Shown: piece after piece, positions 19,472-28,642 of the stretch
Layout of the letters: every line of letters begins with the position of its first letter
Position numbering within the stretch: position 1 is the stretch's first letter
From: Pedobacter sandarakinus
GTDB taxonomy: Bacteria; Bacteroidota; Bacteroidia; Sphingobacteriales; Sphingobacteriaceae
DNA length: 64,000 nucleotides
Assembly: GCF_026240095.1 (NCBI RefSeq)
Contig: NZ_JAPIVG010000002.1
Span: 372,001 to 436,000, forward strand
Direction: 5' to 3'
Position numbers and translations under genes: made by a program
The notes under the pieces: generated by a model
What the model saw: only the letters and a program-made list of their open reading frames with translations
Told to the model about the DNA's origin: nothing
The model's database searches: none

Positions 19472-20481
19472 AGCCATCAGTAGCCGTTGTGATTCTAAAC
19501 TGGAATGGAAAACCATTTTTGCAACAATTTTTACCAGGGGTTTTAGATTCCGAATATGATAACTTACAGGTGGTTGTTGGCGATAATGCTTCTACTGATG
19601 ATTCTGTAGTATTCTTAACCGAAAATTTTCCCTCTGTAAGGGTTATTAAAAATGATCTGAACTATGGTTTTGCCGGAGGCTACAATAAAGTATTAGAACA
19701 AGTTGAGGCTGATTACTTTATTCTCCTTAATTCCGATGTAGAAGTAACCCCCAATTGGATTGCTCCAGTAATTGATTTAATGGAGCTCGATCCTGCGATT
19801 GCTGCTGCACAGCCAAAAATTAAAGCTTTCAATAATAAAAATCAATTTGAATATGCAGGTGCTGCAGGGGGATATTTAGACATTTATGCCTATCCCTTTT
19901 GCCGCGGTCGTTTATTTAATGTTTATGAATTCGACCAGGGACAGTATGACCAGCAATCTGAAGTATTTTGGGCCAGTGGTGCAGCATTTTTTATCAAACG
20001 GAAATGCTGGCAAGAAGCAGGTGGTTTAGATGCCGATCTTTTTGCTCATATGGAAGAGATTGATTTATGCTGGCGCTTGAAAAATTTAAAATACAAGGTA
20101 ATGTATTGTCCTGATGCTACAGTTTACCATGTTGGAGGCGGTACATTACAAACTGAAAATCCTTTCAAAACCTATCTTAACTTTAGAAATAATTTAATTA
20201 TCATGCAGAAAAACCTTCCTGCAGGTGATGCTGTTTTTAGAATTTTTCTGAGAATGTGTATAGATTTTATTGCCTGGTGGCATTTTCTACTAACAGGCAA
20301 ACCTAAATTTACCATGGCGGTAACCAAGGGGCACTGGCATTTTATTAAATCCATAACTAAAACAAATGCAAAAAGGAATGTTTATCAAAAACCTTTTGCC
20401 ACACACGCTGGTGTGTACAAAAACAGCGTAGTATGGGCATTTTTTATCAAAAAAGTTCGATACTTTTCTAAATTGTCTTAA
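19468..20481 (+). CDS. Family 2 glycosyltransferase
   Basis: A 337-residue GT2 enzyme (rhamnosyltransferase-like). The nucleotide-sugar fold starts with VAVVILNWNGKPFL and has the GDNASTDDS motif near residue 40 and a DxD-like LLNSDVEV near 90-97. The acceptor region contains the ED-like HMEEIDLCWRLK (about 190-201). The C-terminal 100 residues include an amphipathic stretch that may contact the membrane. Coupling to the acyltransferase upstream suggests a role in envelope glycolipid or polysaccharide synthesis. Donor and acceptor are unknown. Its 3' end overlaps the convergent TlpA-like gene by 4 bp. Confidence 0.9.
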   Translation: MKPSVAVVILNWNGKPFLQQFLPGVLDSEYDNLQVVVGDNASTDDSVVFLTENFPSVRVIKNDLNYGFAGGYNKVLEQVEADYFILLNSDVEVTPNWIAPVIDLMELDPAIAAAQPKIKAFNNKNQFEYAGAAGGYLDIYAYPFCRGRLFNVYEFDQGQYDQQSEVFWASGAAFFIKRKCWQEAGGLDADLFAHMEEIDLCWRLKNLKYKVMYCPDATVYHVGGGTLQTENPFKTYLNFRNNLIIMQKNLPAGDAVFRIFLRMCIDFIAWWHFLLTGKPKFTMAVTKGHWHFIKSITKTNAKRNVYQKPFATHAGVYKNSVVWAFFIKKVRYFSKLS

Positions 20482-21197
20482 TGTGCTAAGGATTCATCCA
20501 CCGCTTTTTTAATCCAATATCCGGTGCTTGGCGAAAGGCCAACGCTACTAAACTTGATTTGGTTATTTTTATCGACCACAATCGTTGTCGGATATCGGTC
20601 AACATTATAATTTTTGGCAAGCGCTCTTGCGTCAGCAACTACATTAAATTGAAAAGGTGTGTTCTTAAGAAAGGCAATAATCTCATCCTTGCTATTATTG
20701 CAAAAGGAAATCATAATAACGGAATCATTGTCTCCAAATTCTTGATGAAGGTTATTCAACTGCGGGATTTGCATGTTACTTACAGAACCATCTACAAACC
20801 AAAAGTTAAGTACTAGCGTTTTGCCAGCTAAATTTTTAAGGTCATGTTTTTTTCCATTTATATCGGTAACCTTTACGCCATTGAACGTTTCATCAATAAC
20901 AAATGCGGCACTAGGTTTTGGTTTTGGCATGCGTTCAAAATATGCAGCTTTTTCCGATTCCTTTAACTCAACAATCATGTATTCTTTCTGCCCGTTTTCG
21001 GTTAGCGTATTCCTATTTTTAAGGGCATAATTGCCGGTCTGCATTAATTTATTCCAGACTTTATAGGTATAAACCATACCATCTTCCCCCCTAACTACAG
21101 ATTCTGGATTAATTGTGTTGCGGTTATTTCCTTGCTCTTGAGCGCATGCAAACGAGGAAATAACAATAAAAAAGATAGAGAGCGTCTTTGTTAGCAT
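20478..21197 (-). CDS. TlpA-like thioredoxin-fold protein lacking the CxxC motif
   Basis: A 239-residue exported protein. The signal peptide (residues 1-19) ends near SSFACAQ and could also be read as a lipoprotein signal. The C-terminal half is a TlpA/AhpC-type thioredoxin fold (from about residue 95). The segment that normally reads FWATWCxPC reads NFWFVDGSVSNMQIPQL, so both redox cysteines are replaced (Gly137 and Ser140). It retains the cis-proline region (RYPTTIVVDKNN). It therefore cannot do ordinary thiol-disulfide exchange through CxxC and may act as a binding or chaperone protein. It starts 6 bp after the aroQ stop, in the same direction. Confidence 0.85.
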   Translation of the reverse strand: MLTKTLSIFFIVISSFACAQEQGNNRNTINPESVVRGEDGMVYTYKVWNKLMQTGNYALKNRNTLTENGQKEYMIVELKESEKAAYFERMPKPKPSAAFVIDETFNGVKVTDINGKKHDLKNLAGKTLVLNFWFVDGSVSNMQIPQLNNLHQEFGDNDSVIMISFCNNSKDEIIAFLKNTPFQFNVVADARALAKNYNVDRYPTTIVVDKNNQIKFSSVGLSPSTGYWIKKAVDESLAH

Positions 21198-21203
21198 ATC
21201 AAT

Positions 21204-21617
21204 TTACATTAAGCTTTCGATTGCAAGGCGGTAGCCCTTCATACCAAAGCCGGTTAACACACCTTTGCAGTTTTTACCTGTTAGCGAAACATGTCTAAAT
21301 TCTTCTCTCGCATAGATATTTGATATATGTACCTCAACCACAGGTGTTTTGATGGCTGCAATTGCATCAGCTATGGCAACGGAAGTGTGGGTGTAGCCTC
21401 CAGCATTTAGGATAATTCCATCGAAAGTAAATCCTACTTCATGCAATTTATTAATGAGTTCCCCTTCAATATTGCTTTGAAAGTAAGAGATCGACAGCGA
21501 GGGATATATTTGTTTTAACTCTTTGATATAATCTTCGATACTCGTATTGCCATAAATTGATGGCTCTCTAACACCTAAAAGGTTTAAATTTGGACCGTTA
21601 ATGATTTGTATTTGCAT
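21204..21617 (-). CDS. aroQ: 3-dehydroquinate dehydratase, type II
   Basis: A 137-residue cytosolic enzyme that dehydrates 3-dehydroquinate to 3-dehydroshikimate in the shikimate pathway. The type II signature is complete: NGPNLNLLGVREPSIYG at the N-terminus with the catalytic tyrosine, the NAGGYTHTSVAI loop, the HISN motif with HVEVHISN-like sequence (VEVHISNIYAREEF), and the catalytic histidine and arginine positions. The length is normal. Other aro genes are absent here. It forms a two-gene unit with the CxxC-less TlpA-like gene and is divergent from xerD. Confidence 0.96.
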   Translation of the reverse strand: MQIQIINGPNLNLLGVREPSIYGNTSIEDYIKELKQIYPSLSISYFQSNIEGELINKLHEVGFTFDGIILNAGGYTHTSVAIADAIAAIKTPVVEVHISNIYAREEFRHVSLTGKNCKGVLTGFGMKGYRLAIESLM

Positions 21618-21758
21618 GTTGTATTGATCTATAATTGCCAGTTCAAGATGATTTCATTCGAGAACTATTACTTTACAATAATACAAATTGATATTAAAAT
21701 TTATTGTTAAACTTTCTATCATTGTTCATATTTCTAGCCGTACCAAACCAAGATTAAC

Positions 21759-21766
21759 TATCTTTG
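21759..21766 (+). promoter_or_regulatory. Putative xerD promoter -7 element (TATCTTTG)
   Basis: TATCTTTG matches TAnnTTTG and lies 39 bp before the GTG start at 21806. No clear -33 box. Confidence 0.4.
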
Positions 21767-21805
21767 ATTGCGGATTAACTATTATAAACATTCATTTTAT
21801 CTATT

Positions 21806-22702
21806 GTGTGGCAATCATACCTGAAAGGATTTAAGTCTTACCTAAAATTAGAACGGTCATTATCGGGAAATTCAATTGATGCATATCTGAGCGACATAGA
21901 TAAACTCATTCAGTATTTCCAATCGCAACAGTTGGCACCTTCCCTGCCGCAGATTACTTCTGATGATTTAAAAACATTTCTTAGTTGGATTAACGAGTTA
22001 GGGATGGTTGCCAGCACCCAAGCCAGAATAATATCTGGGCTGAAAGCATTTTTTACATACTTGATGTTAGAAGAAGTTATAGATCGCAACCCGACAGAAT
22101 TGATCGAGGCTCCAAGATCAAGTAGAAAATTACCGGATACGCTAAACATTCATGAAATTAATGCCTTGATTGATGCGATTGATATGTCTACGCCAGAGGG
22201 GATGCGCAATAAAGGCATTATGGAGGTTTTATACGGATGCGGTTTGCGGGTTACCGAACTTACGGAACTCAGAATATCAAATCTATATCCGCAGATTGAG
22301 TTTATAAAAGTAATTGGAAAAGGAAATAAAGAACGCCTGGTACCAATTGGCAGCGTTGCACTAAAGTATATCGACCTATACTTGACGAGCGTTCGGGTGC
22401 ATCTAAACATCAAAAAAGGAAATGAGGATTATATTTTTCTTAATCGCTTTGGCGCAAAACTTTCTCGCATTTCTATCTTCAATATAATTAAAGTATTGGC
22501 GCAGGTAATAGGTTTAAAAAAAAATATCAGTCCGCATACCTTCCGCCATTCATTTGCAACACATTTGATAGAAGGTGGCGCAGATTTAAGAGCGGTACAA
22601 GAAATGTTAGGACATTCGAGCATTACGACTACTGAAATCTACACCCATCTGGATCGAGATTATCTTAGGGAAGTAATTACGCAGTTTCATCCCCGATCAT
22701 AG
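21806..22702 (+). CDS. xerD: Tyrosine recombinase XerD/XerC
   Basis: A 298-residue site-specific recombinase, most likely the chromosome-dimer resolvase acting at dif. A SAM-like N-terminal DNA-binding domain (residues 1-85) is followed by the catalytic domain. All catalytic residues are visible: Arg in GCGLRVTELTEL, Lys in VIGKGNKERLVPIG, the HTFRHSFATHL box, HSSITTTEIYTH, and the nucleophilic Tyr within TTTEIYTHL. The start is GTG; no in-frame ATG lies upstream near it. Several Bacteroidota use one Xer protein, and the second is not in this window. No integrated element surrounds it. The 3' end overlaps the convergent prmC by 26 bp. Confidence 0.93.
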   Translation: MWQSYLKGFKSYLKLERSLSGNSIDAYLSDIDKLIQYFQSQQLAPSLPQITSDDLKTFLSWINELGMVASTQARIISGLKAFFTYLMLEEVIDRNPTELIEAPRSSRKLPDTLNIHEINALIDAIDMSTPEGMRNKGIMEVLYGCGLRVTELTELRISNLYPQIEFIKVIGKGNKERLVPIGSVALKYIDLYLTSVRVHLNIKKGNEDYIFLNRFGAKLSRISIFNIIKVLAQVIGLKKNISPHTFRHSFATHLIEGGADLRAVQEMLGHSSITTTEIYTHLDRDYLREVITQFHPRS

Positions 22703-23540
22703 CCAAAATCATTCTGTCTTTACCTTGCATATCTTTTCTTAAAGTTATGTTTTTGAAACCTTTAGCTGATAACATCTCAATTGTATCAGCAGCTAAATAC
22801 TCATTAATCTCCAGGTATAATTTTCCATTATCTTCAAGGTTTTTACATGCAAAATCTGCAATGGCATGGTAGAAAACGAGTGGGTTTTCATCGCTTACGA
22901 ATAGTGCAAGGTGTGGTTCATGCGCAAGTACATTTCTGTGCATATCTGCTTTTTCCAATGCCCTAACATAAGGCGGATTACTGACGATAATATCGAATTT
23001 ATCCAAAGTCTCAAATTTTCTTATATCCCCTGATATAAAATTTATTGAAACACCCATCGCATTTGCATTTTCCTGGGCCACTGCAAGGGCCTTTTTAGAA
23101 ACATCTAACGAAGAAACATCGCAATTAGGTAGGAACTTTTTCAGTGAAATGGGAATGCATCCTGAACCGGTCCCGATATCAATGATTTTTAAAATAGAAC
23201 CGCTCATATTTAAGTGATCAGTAATTATCCAATCTACCAGTTCCTCAGTTTCAGACCTGGGGATGAGCACATTCTCGTTCACTTTGAAAACAGCGCCATA
23301 GAAATGAGCTTCGCCCAAAATATACTGTATGGGTTTTCCGCTGGATAGATCTTCAAGAATAGCCAGCATTTTTTGGAGATCTACTGGGCCAATGAATTCG
23401 GGCTTTATCAACTTCAACTTCAAAGCAGACACCTTTAAAACATGCTCTGCTGCAAAGCTGAATAAAGTTTGTGCCTCCTCTTCACTGTATTCTGAAGCCA
23501 ATGCTACAATGTATTTCTGTTCAAGTTCGCCGATATTCAT
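22677..23540 (-). CDS. prmC: Peptide chain release factor N5-glutamine methyltransferase
   Basis: A 287-residue SAM-dependent enzyme that methylates the glutamine of the GGQ motif in RF1/RF2. I take the ATG at 23540 (MNIGELEQKY); a longer frame to 23582 exists but has no homologous feel. The N-terminal helical domain binds the release factor (residues 1-90). The SAM-binding motif is IIDIGTGSGCIPISL, and the family hallmark NPPY is in IIVSNPPYVRALE. The length is normal. It is divergent from ribD, with about 80 bp between the start codons. Confidence 0.95.
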   Translation of the reverse strand: MNIGELEQKYIVALASEYSEEEAQTLFSFAAEHVLKVSALKLKLIKPEFIGPVDLQKMLAILEDLSSGKPIQYILGEAHFYGAVFKVNENVLIPRSETEELVDWIITDHLNMSGSILKIIDIGTGSGCIPISLKKFLPNCDVSSLDVSKKALAVAQENANAMGVSINFISGDIRKFETLDKFDIIVSNPPYVRALEKADMHRNVLAHEPHLALFVSDENPLVFYHAIADFACKNLEDNGKLYLEINEYLAADTIEMLSAKGFKNITLRKDMQGKDRMILAMIGDETA

Positions 23541-23581
23541 TGCTGTAAAATTACTTATTTGAGATGATAACAATCCTATCA

Positions 23582-23616
23582 TTTGATCATCTATCAGGCA
23601 TTTTTTGTTACTTTTG
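23582..23616 (+). promoter_or_regulatory. Putative ribD promoter
   Basis: TACTTTTG (23609-23616) matches TAnnTTTG, with a TTTG at 23582-23585 as -33 box (23-bp spacing, slightly long). The -7 element ends five bases before the ATG, so the transcript may be nearly leaderless. Confidence 0.5.
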
Positions 23617-23621
23617 CGCTA

Positions 23622-24677
23622 ATGAGCGATGAATTTTATATCAATCGATGCCTGGAGCTGGCAGCCATAGGTATGGGCAAGGTAAGTCCCAATCCAATGG
23701 TTGGCTGCGTAATTGTAGTCAGAGATAAAATTATTGGAGAAGGCTATCATCAACAATATGGCCAGCCGCATGCCGAACCCAATGCGATAAAAGCAGTTTT
23801 CGATCGTTACGGTAATGATGCGCCCAATTTATTGAAGGATGCTACGGCATACGTAAATCTTGAGCCATGTGCGCACTTTGGTAAAACGCCGCCTTGTGCC
23901 GATTTGTTGGTAAAGCATCGACTTAAGAAAGTAGTTATTGGAAACCGCGACCCCTTCGTTGGCGTGGATGGCAAGGGAATTGAAAAACTTCGGCATGCCG
24001 GTATAGTGGTAGCAAGCGGTGTATTAGATGATGCGTGCAAACATTTCAATCGCCGTTTTTTTACAAGGGTAGTTAAACAGCGACCATACATCATTCTCAA
24101 ATGGGCTGAAACTGCAAATGGATATTTTGCAACACCAAACGGACATCAAAAGTGGATAAGTGGGACACTATCTAAAAAACTTGCTCACCAGTGGCGAACC
24201 GAAGAGGATGCGATTTTAATTGGCAAACAGACCGCTCTTATGGATAACCCACAACTAACTTCACGAGAATTTCCTGGGAAAAATCCAGTTCGGCTTGTTA
24301 TCGATCGCAATTTGCAGGTCCCACAGGGGAATCACATTTTCAATGGAGAAGCAAAAACCATTATTTTTAACGAGCATAAAACAGCTGTTGTAGAGAATAT
24401 CCACTATATCCAAATGGAAGATATGCAGTTTTATCTTGCGCAAAAAATAGCGTTTCAACTTTATCTCATGGATATCCAATCGGTAATTGTCGAAGGTGGT
24501 GCCATCCTTTTAACACAATTTCTCAATCATAACCTTTGGGATGAGGCAAGGATCTTCAGGTCTTCTGACAGCTGGACAGATGGAATTTCCTCACCCGTTA
24601 TTAAAGGTAATTTGATCGAACGTGTACAGCTTTCAAAAGACGAACTTTCTATTTATATGAATCACGCAAACAGATGA
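23622..24677 (+). CDS. ribD: Bifunctional riboflavin biosynthesis deaminase/reductase
   Basis: A 351-residue enzyme for two consecutive steps of riboflavin synthesis: deamination of the pyrimidinone, then NADPH-dependent reduction of the ribosyl group. The ATG at 23622 (MSDEFYINRC) is chosen over an upstream extension. The N-terminal deaminase has the zinc-binding PHAEPNAIKAV motif and PCAHFGKTPPCADL. The C-terminal reductase domain starts near residue 150 (RPYIILKWAETANGYFA). The DMT transporter overlaps its end by 4 bp (ATGA). Confidence 0.96.
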   Translation: MSDEFYINRCLELAAIGMGKVSPNPMVGCVIVVRDKIIGEGYHQQYGQPHAEPNAIKAVFDRYGNDAPNLLKDATAYVNLEPCAHFGKTPPCADLLVKHRLKKVVIGNRDPFVGVDGKGIEKLRHAGIVVASGVLDDACKHFNRRFFTRVVKQRPYIILKWAETANGYFATPNGHQKWISGTLSKKLAHQWRTEEDAILIGKQTALMDNPQLTSREFPGKNPVRLVIDRNLQVPQGNHIFNGEAKTIIFNEHKTAVVENIHYIQMEDMQFYLAQKIAFQLYLMDIQSVIVEGGAILLTQFLNHNLWDEARIFRSSDSWTDGISSPVIKGNLIERVQLSKDELSIYMNHANR

Positions 24678-25537
24678 TATACATATTACTAAGCGTTTTT
24701 TGTAGTGTAACTGTAGCTGTATTCCTGAAATTGGGTAAACGTTATAACATCAGTATCATCCAAGCTGTTACAATTAACTATCTTACAGCATTAGGGCTTT
24801 GTTTGGTATTTTTTAAGCCAAGCATTTCAAGTGAGATTTCAAGTTCGCCTTGGCATATCTATATTGGATTAGCGATCCTGCTACCATCCATATTTCTCGT
24901 ATTGGCAGCCTCGGTGAAGCACATTGGAATCGTGAAAACCGATATTGCCCAACGCTTGTCGCTATTTATTCCCATTTTGGCGGCATATTTTATTTTTGGG
25001 GAATCATTCAATATTTACAAAATCATCGGTTTGCTGGTAGGCTTCACAGCTATTATTTTAACCTTGGCAAGGAAATCAAAGAAAGAAGATAATCAAAGAA
25101 GTTGGCTACTTCCGATAGTTGTTTTCTTAGGTTTTGGAATTATTGATATACTTTTCAAACAAATTGCACTATATAAAGCAATTCCTTACACAACCTCTCT
25201 TTTCGTCGTTTTCTGTCTATCTTTCTTAGTAGCACTTATCATTACCATCTATATGTTGGTATCGGGCATGGCGAAGCTGCAATTAGTGAATATAGCCTGT
25301 GGCTTTCTCTTGGGAATTTTCAACTTCGGGAATATTCTTTTTTATCTCAAGGCACATCAGGCGTTGCCCAAAAATCCCTCTACCGTATTTGCGGCAATGA
25401 ATTTAGGCGTAATTATGGTTGGAAGCTTGGTTGGTATTTTGGTATTTAAAGAAAGAGTCAATAAACTAAATTATGTTGGTATTGCTTTGGCGCTTGTGGC
25501 CATTGTATTAATAAAAATTTCGCAGGATGCTTTTTGA
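24674..25537 (+). CDS. DMT/EamA-family transporter
   Basis: A 287-residue inner-membrane protein with about ten hydrophobic helices in the two-fold EamA arrangement. Segments such as LFIPILAAYFIFGESFNIYK and the matching C-terminal NLGVIMVGSLVGILVFKERV correspond to the repeated end of each half. The substrate cannot be inferred. It is translationally coupled to ribD (ATGA overlap) and overlaps the YigZ gene by 11 bp. Riboflavin export or metabolite efflux is possible but unsupported. Confidence 0.87.
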   Translation: MIYILLSVFCSVTVAVFLKLGKRYNISIIQAVTINYLTALGLCLVFFKPSISSEISSSPWHIYIGLAILLPSIFLVLAASVKHIGIVKTDIAQRLSLFIPILAAYFIFGESFNIYKIIGLLVGFTAIILTLARKSKKEDNQRSWLLPIVVFLGFGIIDILFKQIALYKAIPYTTSLFVVFCLSFLVALIITIYMLVSGMAKLQLVNIACGFLLGIFNFGNILFYLKAHQALPKNPSTVFAAMNLGVIMVGSLVGILVFKERVNKLNYVGIALALVAIVLIKISQDAF

Positions 25538-26141
25538 TGATACTTACAGAACTATAATAGATACATCTGAAGGGGTTTATCGTGATAAGGGTAGTAAATT
25601 TCTAGCATACGGGTATCCTTTTAAGAGCGAGACTGAATTAAAACCAATTATTGCAAACCTACGGAATGACCATGCCAAAGCGAGGCATTTTTGCTACGCC
25701 TATCGGCTCACACCCGATCGATCTGTTTTTAGAGTAAATGATGATGGTGAACCTTCAGGAACTGCCGGTCGCCCCATCTTAAATTGTTTGCTTTCTGAAG
25801 ATGTTACCAACATCCTGGTAGTCGTTGTGCGCTATTTTGGTGGCACGTTACTAGGTGTGCCGGGTTTAATTAATGCATATAAAAACGCTACAGTTAATGC
25901 GTTATCGTCAAGCAAAGTTGTTAGCAAAACCGTAAATGATGTTTACGAAATAGCTTTCGAATACATTTTAATGAACGATGTTATGAAGTTGATCAAAGAT
26001 GAGGAACTTCATGTTTTATCTCAAAATTTCGATATCAAATGCACCATTATGTTCGAAGTTCGTAAATCGCAATTAAACCAAGTTATGGCAAAATTTAGTA
26101 AATTAGAACACACCAAGCTTAGGTATTTGCATACTATCTAG
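25527..26141 (+). CDS. YigZ/IMPACT-family protein
   Basis: A 204-residue protein of the UPF0029/IMPACT family. The N-terminal signature region SKFLAYGYPFKSE and the ARHFCYAYRL, DDGEPSGTAGRPIL and VVVVRYFGGTLLGVPGLI motifs are all present, followed by the smaller C-terminal ferredoxin-like domain. Function is poorly known; eukaryotic IMPACT inhibits GCN1-dependent signalling and bacterial YigZ is uncharacterised. It overlaps the DMT gene by 11 bp, so it is part of a ribD-DMT-yigZ operon. Confidence 0.92.
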   Translation: MLFDDTYRTIIDTSEGVYRDKGSKFLAYGYPFKSETELKPIIANLRNDHAKARHFCYAYRLTPDRSVFRVNDDGEPSGTAGRPILNCLLSEDVTNILVVVVRYFGGTLLGVPGLINAYKNATVNALSSSKVVSKTVNDVYEIAFEYILMNDVMKLIKDEELHVLSQNFDIKCTIMFEVRKSQLNQVMAKFSKLEHTKLRYLHTI

Positions 26142-26188
26142 ACGCCTAAATTTCGTTGTATAACAGTGAATAACCTTATCATTAACTT

Positions 26189-27052
26189 ATGAAAATTTCG
26201 GAAAGTGATCTCATTATTAATCCAGATGGGAGTATTTACCATCTTAATCTCCTGCCGGAAGATGTTGCAGAAACTGTAATTACTGTTGGCGATCCCGATC
26301 GTGTTGCAGAAGTAAGTAAGTATTTTGATAGTATAACACTTAAAAAAGGGAAACGCGAATTTATCACCCATACAGGTTACATAGGCAAGAAACGCTTGAC
26401 CGTAATTTCAACAGGTATTGGTACCGATAATATAGACATTGTGTTGAATGAATTGGATGCTTTAGTTAATATCGACTTCCAGAGCAGAACAGTAAAAAAT
26501 AAGCTTACCTCTTTAAACATCATTCGCATTGGCACTTCTGGCGCAGTTCAATCAGATCTTCCCATGGGAACCATAATGGCCTCTTCATACGGTTTAGGTA
26601 TGGATGCATTGATGAGTTATTACAGGTACGAACTATCTCAGGAAGAAAAAAGAATAATGGTAGATGTGGCAGATCACTTTAATAAGATTGAAGGAATAAA
26701 GCCTTACCTAACCGCGGCTGGTAGTAGTCTTTTAGATGGCGTTGGTAAAGGTTTACCTACAGGAATCACTGCGACTGCTCCAGGCTTTTATGCACCTCAA
26801 GGACGGTTAGTAAGGGCGGAAAATGCCGTTCCTGGATTTATTAACCTCATCAATACCTTTAGAAGCGGCGAATTAAGAATAACCAATCTGGAAATGGAAA
26901 CAGCGGGCATCTATGCTTTAGCCAAGGCTTTAGGCCACCAGGCACTTTCCATAAATGCCATCTTAGCAAGCAGGGTTAACTTTGAATTTAGTAAAAACCC
27001 AAATGAAATTGTAGATCGAGCCATAAAACTCGTGCTGGAAAGGATTTGCTAG
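26189..27052 (+). CDS. Nucleoside phosphorylase, PNP/UDP family
   Basis: A 287-residue phosphorylase that splits a nucleoside into base and sugar-1-phosphate. The phosphate-binding VGDPDRVAEVSKYF, the STGIGTDNIDIVLNEL segment and the terminal METAGIYALAKALGHQAL, with the ribose-contacting Met-Glu, are visible. The overall pattern is closest to uridine phosphorylase-like members; base specificity is uncertain. It lies 47 bp after the yigZ gene. It is cytosolic, with a role in nucleoside salvage. Confidence 0.9.
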   Translation: MKISESDLIINPDGSIYHLNLLPEDVAETVITVGDPDRVAEVSKYFDSITLKKGKREFITHTGYIGKKRLTVISTGIGTDNIDIVLNELDALVNIDFQSRTVKNKLTSLNIIRIGTSGAVQSDLPMGTIMASSYGLGMDALMSYYRYELSQEEKRIMVDVADHFNKIEGIKPYLTAAGSSLLDGVGKGLPTGITATAPGFYAPQGRLVRAENAVPGFINLINTFRSGELRITNLEMETAGIYALAKALGHQALSINAILASRVNFEFSKNPNEIVDRAIKLVLERIC

Positions 27053-27117
27053 ATAATTAAGTACTAATAATGTTTAGCTTGTTGATAATCAATATACTTC
27101 CTAATTATCGCATGAAT

Positions 27118-27513
27118 TTAAACATGAGGTATTTGTTCCTGAACTAATTCTTCAGCCTGGCTGGTAAGATAGGTACATGTCATGGCATTCAGATCTATAA
27201 CCCACTTCTCTACCCCTGCATCAGCTGCTTGCTTGCAGAACGTGAAATAATCTGTCTGTCCTTGTTGGTGTATGTTCAATGCGTGAGACAGTTTATCTTT
27301 AGAAACCTCATCGTTGACTACAAGGGATGGGTAATCTTGCGGGCTTATTTGTTGAACATTATCTTCATCATCAAAATAGATAGATAAACCGGTTGATACA
27401 TACACATCGTTTCTAACCACACCTAGTGTCTTCAGTTCTGCTATAAACTTCGGGAAATCCGTTCCTGTTTTAATTTTATTTTCGGCAGCTTTAATATCCT
27501 CGATTGAAAACAT
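27118..27513 (-). CDS. DUF1398-family protein
   Basis: A 131-residue soluble protein that resembles the DUF1398 (YbcV) family, with the conserved FPKFIAELKTLGV and HQQGQTDYFTFCKQAADAGVEKWVIDLNAMTCTYL region split as TDYFTFCKQA and VEKWVIDLNAMTC. No catalytic residues are recognised and no function has been assigned to the family as far as I know. It starts three bases after the galM stop codon, so it is co-transcribed with galM. That may be incidental. Confidence 0.8.
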   Translation of the reverse strand: MFSIEDIKAAENKIKTGTDFPKFIAELKTLGVVRNDVYVSTGLSIYFDDEDNVQQISPQDYPSLVVNDEVSKDKLSHALNIHQQGQTDYFTFCKQAADAGVEKWVIDLNAMTCTYLTSQAEELVQEQIPHV

Positions 27514-27516
27514 AGT

Positions 27517-28566
27517 TTATTTATTTAAAGAGACTTTATAAATTGTGGTTTGAGTGTATAAATCCTCAGGTGCTAACACCGTACTGGGGAAGCCTGGAAT
27601 GTTGATGGCATTAGGGTGATGTTGGGTCTCTACACAAAAAGCATCGAACCCAGTATATTCCCGCCCACCTTTGGCATGCTTAACCCGCAAGTATTTTGAT
27701 GTATATAAATGGGCTACGGGCTCTGTGGTATAAACACTTAACATTAATCCACTATGTTCTTCTGTGACTTTACTGGCTAATGTGAGCTCACCATAGGTTT
27801 TATCCAATACAAATGTTTGGTCGTAACCTTCGCCCTCATCCCAGTCTTTACCAATTGGTTTTAAAGTGGTAAAATCCAACGGCGTATCTTTAACCGGGAT
27901 AAGTTTACCTGTTACACAATAATTTTCATCCTGTTCCAGAAAGTTCGATCCAAATATTTGTAGTTGATGATCTTTTACATTTCCTCCCGCAGGTGAGAGG
28001 TTGAAGTAGCCGTGATGAGTTAGATTTATGGGTGTTGCTTGATCAGTTTCTGCCTCATAACTTAAAATAAGTTCATCATTTTCTGTAAGTTCGAAAGTGA
28101 GTTCAACCAATAAATTGCCTGGAAAGTTTTCCTCACCCGCTACACTTTCGTACTGTAATGTAACGCTGTTAGAATTATTTTCTCCAACCTCTATTACCTC
28201 CCATACTTTTTTATCAAATCCTACAACCCCTCCATGTAGGGTATCGGTACCTGTGGTCTTGGCTAATTGATAAGATTTGCCTTCAAGTGTAAATTGCCCA
28301 TCTTTAATCCGGTTGGCATAGCGTCCTACAACGGCGCCCACGTAGGCTCCATTGGCAATATAAGCAGGGTCCAAATACCCTCCAAAATCATCAAATCCCA
28401 ATACAATATCCTGCTTTTCTCCACTGGCGTTTTCCACGATGAATTTGTTAATGATTGCACCATAATTGAATATTTTAACGTAAGTGCCTCTGCTATTGGT
28501 TAGCTCGATGGCTATTACTTCTTCGCCATCAATAATTTTACCTGTTGGTATTTGCTGAACGCTCAT
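27517..28566 (-). CDS. galM: Aldose 1-epimerase (galactose mutarotase)
   Basis: A 349-residue GalM that interconverts alpha and beta anomers of galactose/glucose, feeding GalK. The beta-sandwich has the motif GRYANRIKDGQFTLEGK near residue 80, LHGG, the catalytic His in NLTHHGYFNLS (near 180), and the glutamate in FCVETQHHPNAIN (near 315). The protein has no signal peptide, so it acts in the cytosol. It is divergent from galK, with 76 bp between the start codons, which is the usual pairing of a Leloir pathway module. galT and galE are not present here. Confidence 0.96.
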   Translation of the reverse strand: MSVQQIPTGKIIDGEEVIAIELTNSRGTYVKIFNYGAIINKFIVENASGEKQDIVLGFDDFGGYLDPAYIANGAYVGAVVGRYANRIKDGQFTLEGKSYQLAKTTGTDTLHGGVVGFDKKVWEVIEVGENNSNSVTLQYESVAGEENFPGNLLVELTFELTENDELILSYEAETDQATPINLTHHGYFNLSPAGGNVKDHQLQIFGSNFLEQDENYCVTGKLIPVKDTPLDFTTLKPIGKDWDEGEGYDQTFVLDKTYGELTLASKVTEEHSGLMLSVYTTEPVAHLYTSKYLRVKHAKGGREYTGFDAFCVETQHHPNAINIPGFPSTVLAPEDLYTQTTIYKVSLNK

Positions 28567-28642
28567 AAATTGTAACTTAGTGCTTTTGTTTGCATAGCAA
28601 ACATACCAATATTACTTGCTTTTAATAAATATTTTTAACCAA

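Noticed and set aside
21806..22702. Tyrosine recombinase taken as the integrase of a mobile element
   Set aside because: It has XerD/XerC motifs, lies between housekeeping genes, and there are no att-like repeats or cargo; a chromosome-dimer resolvase is the simpler reading.
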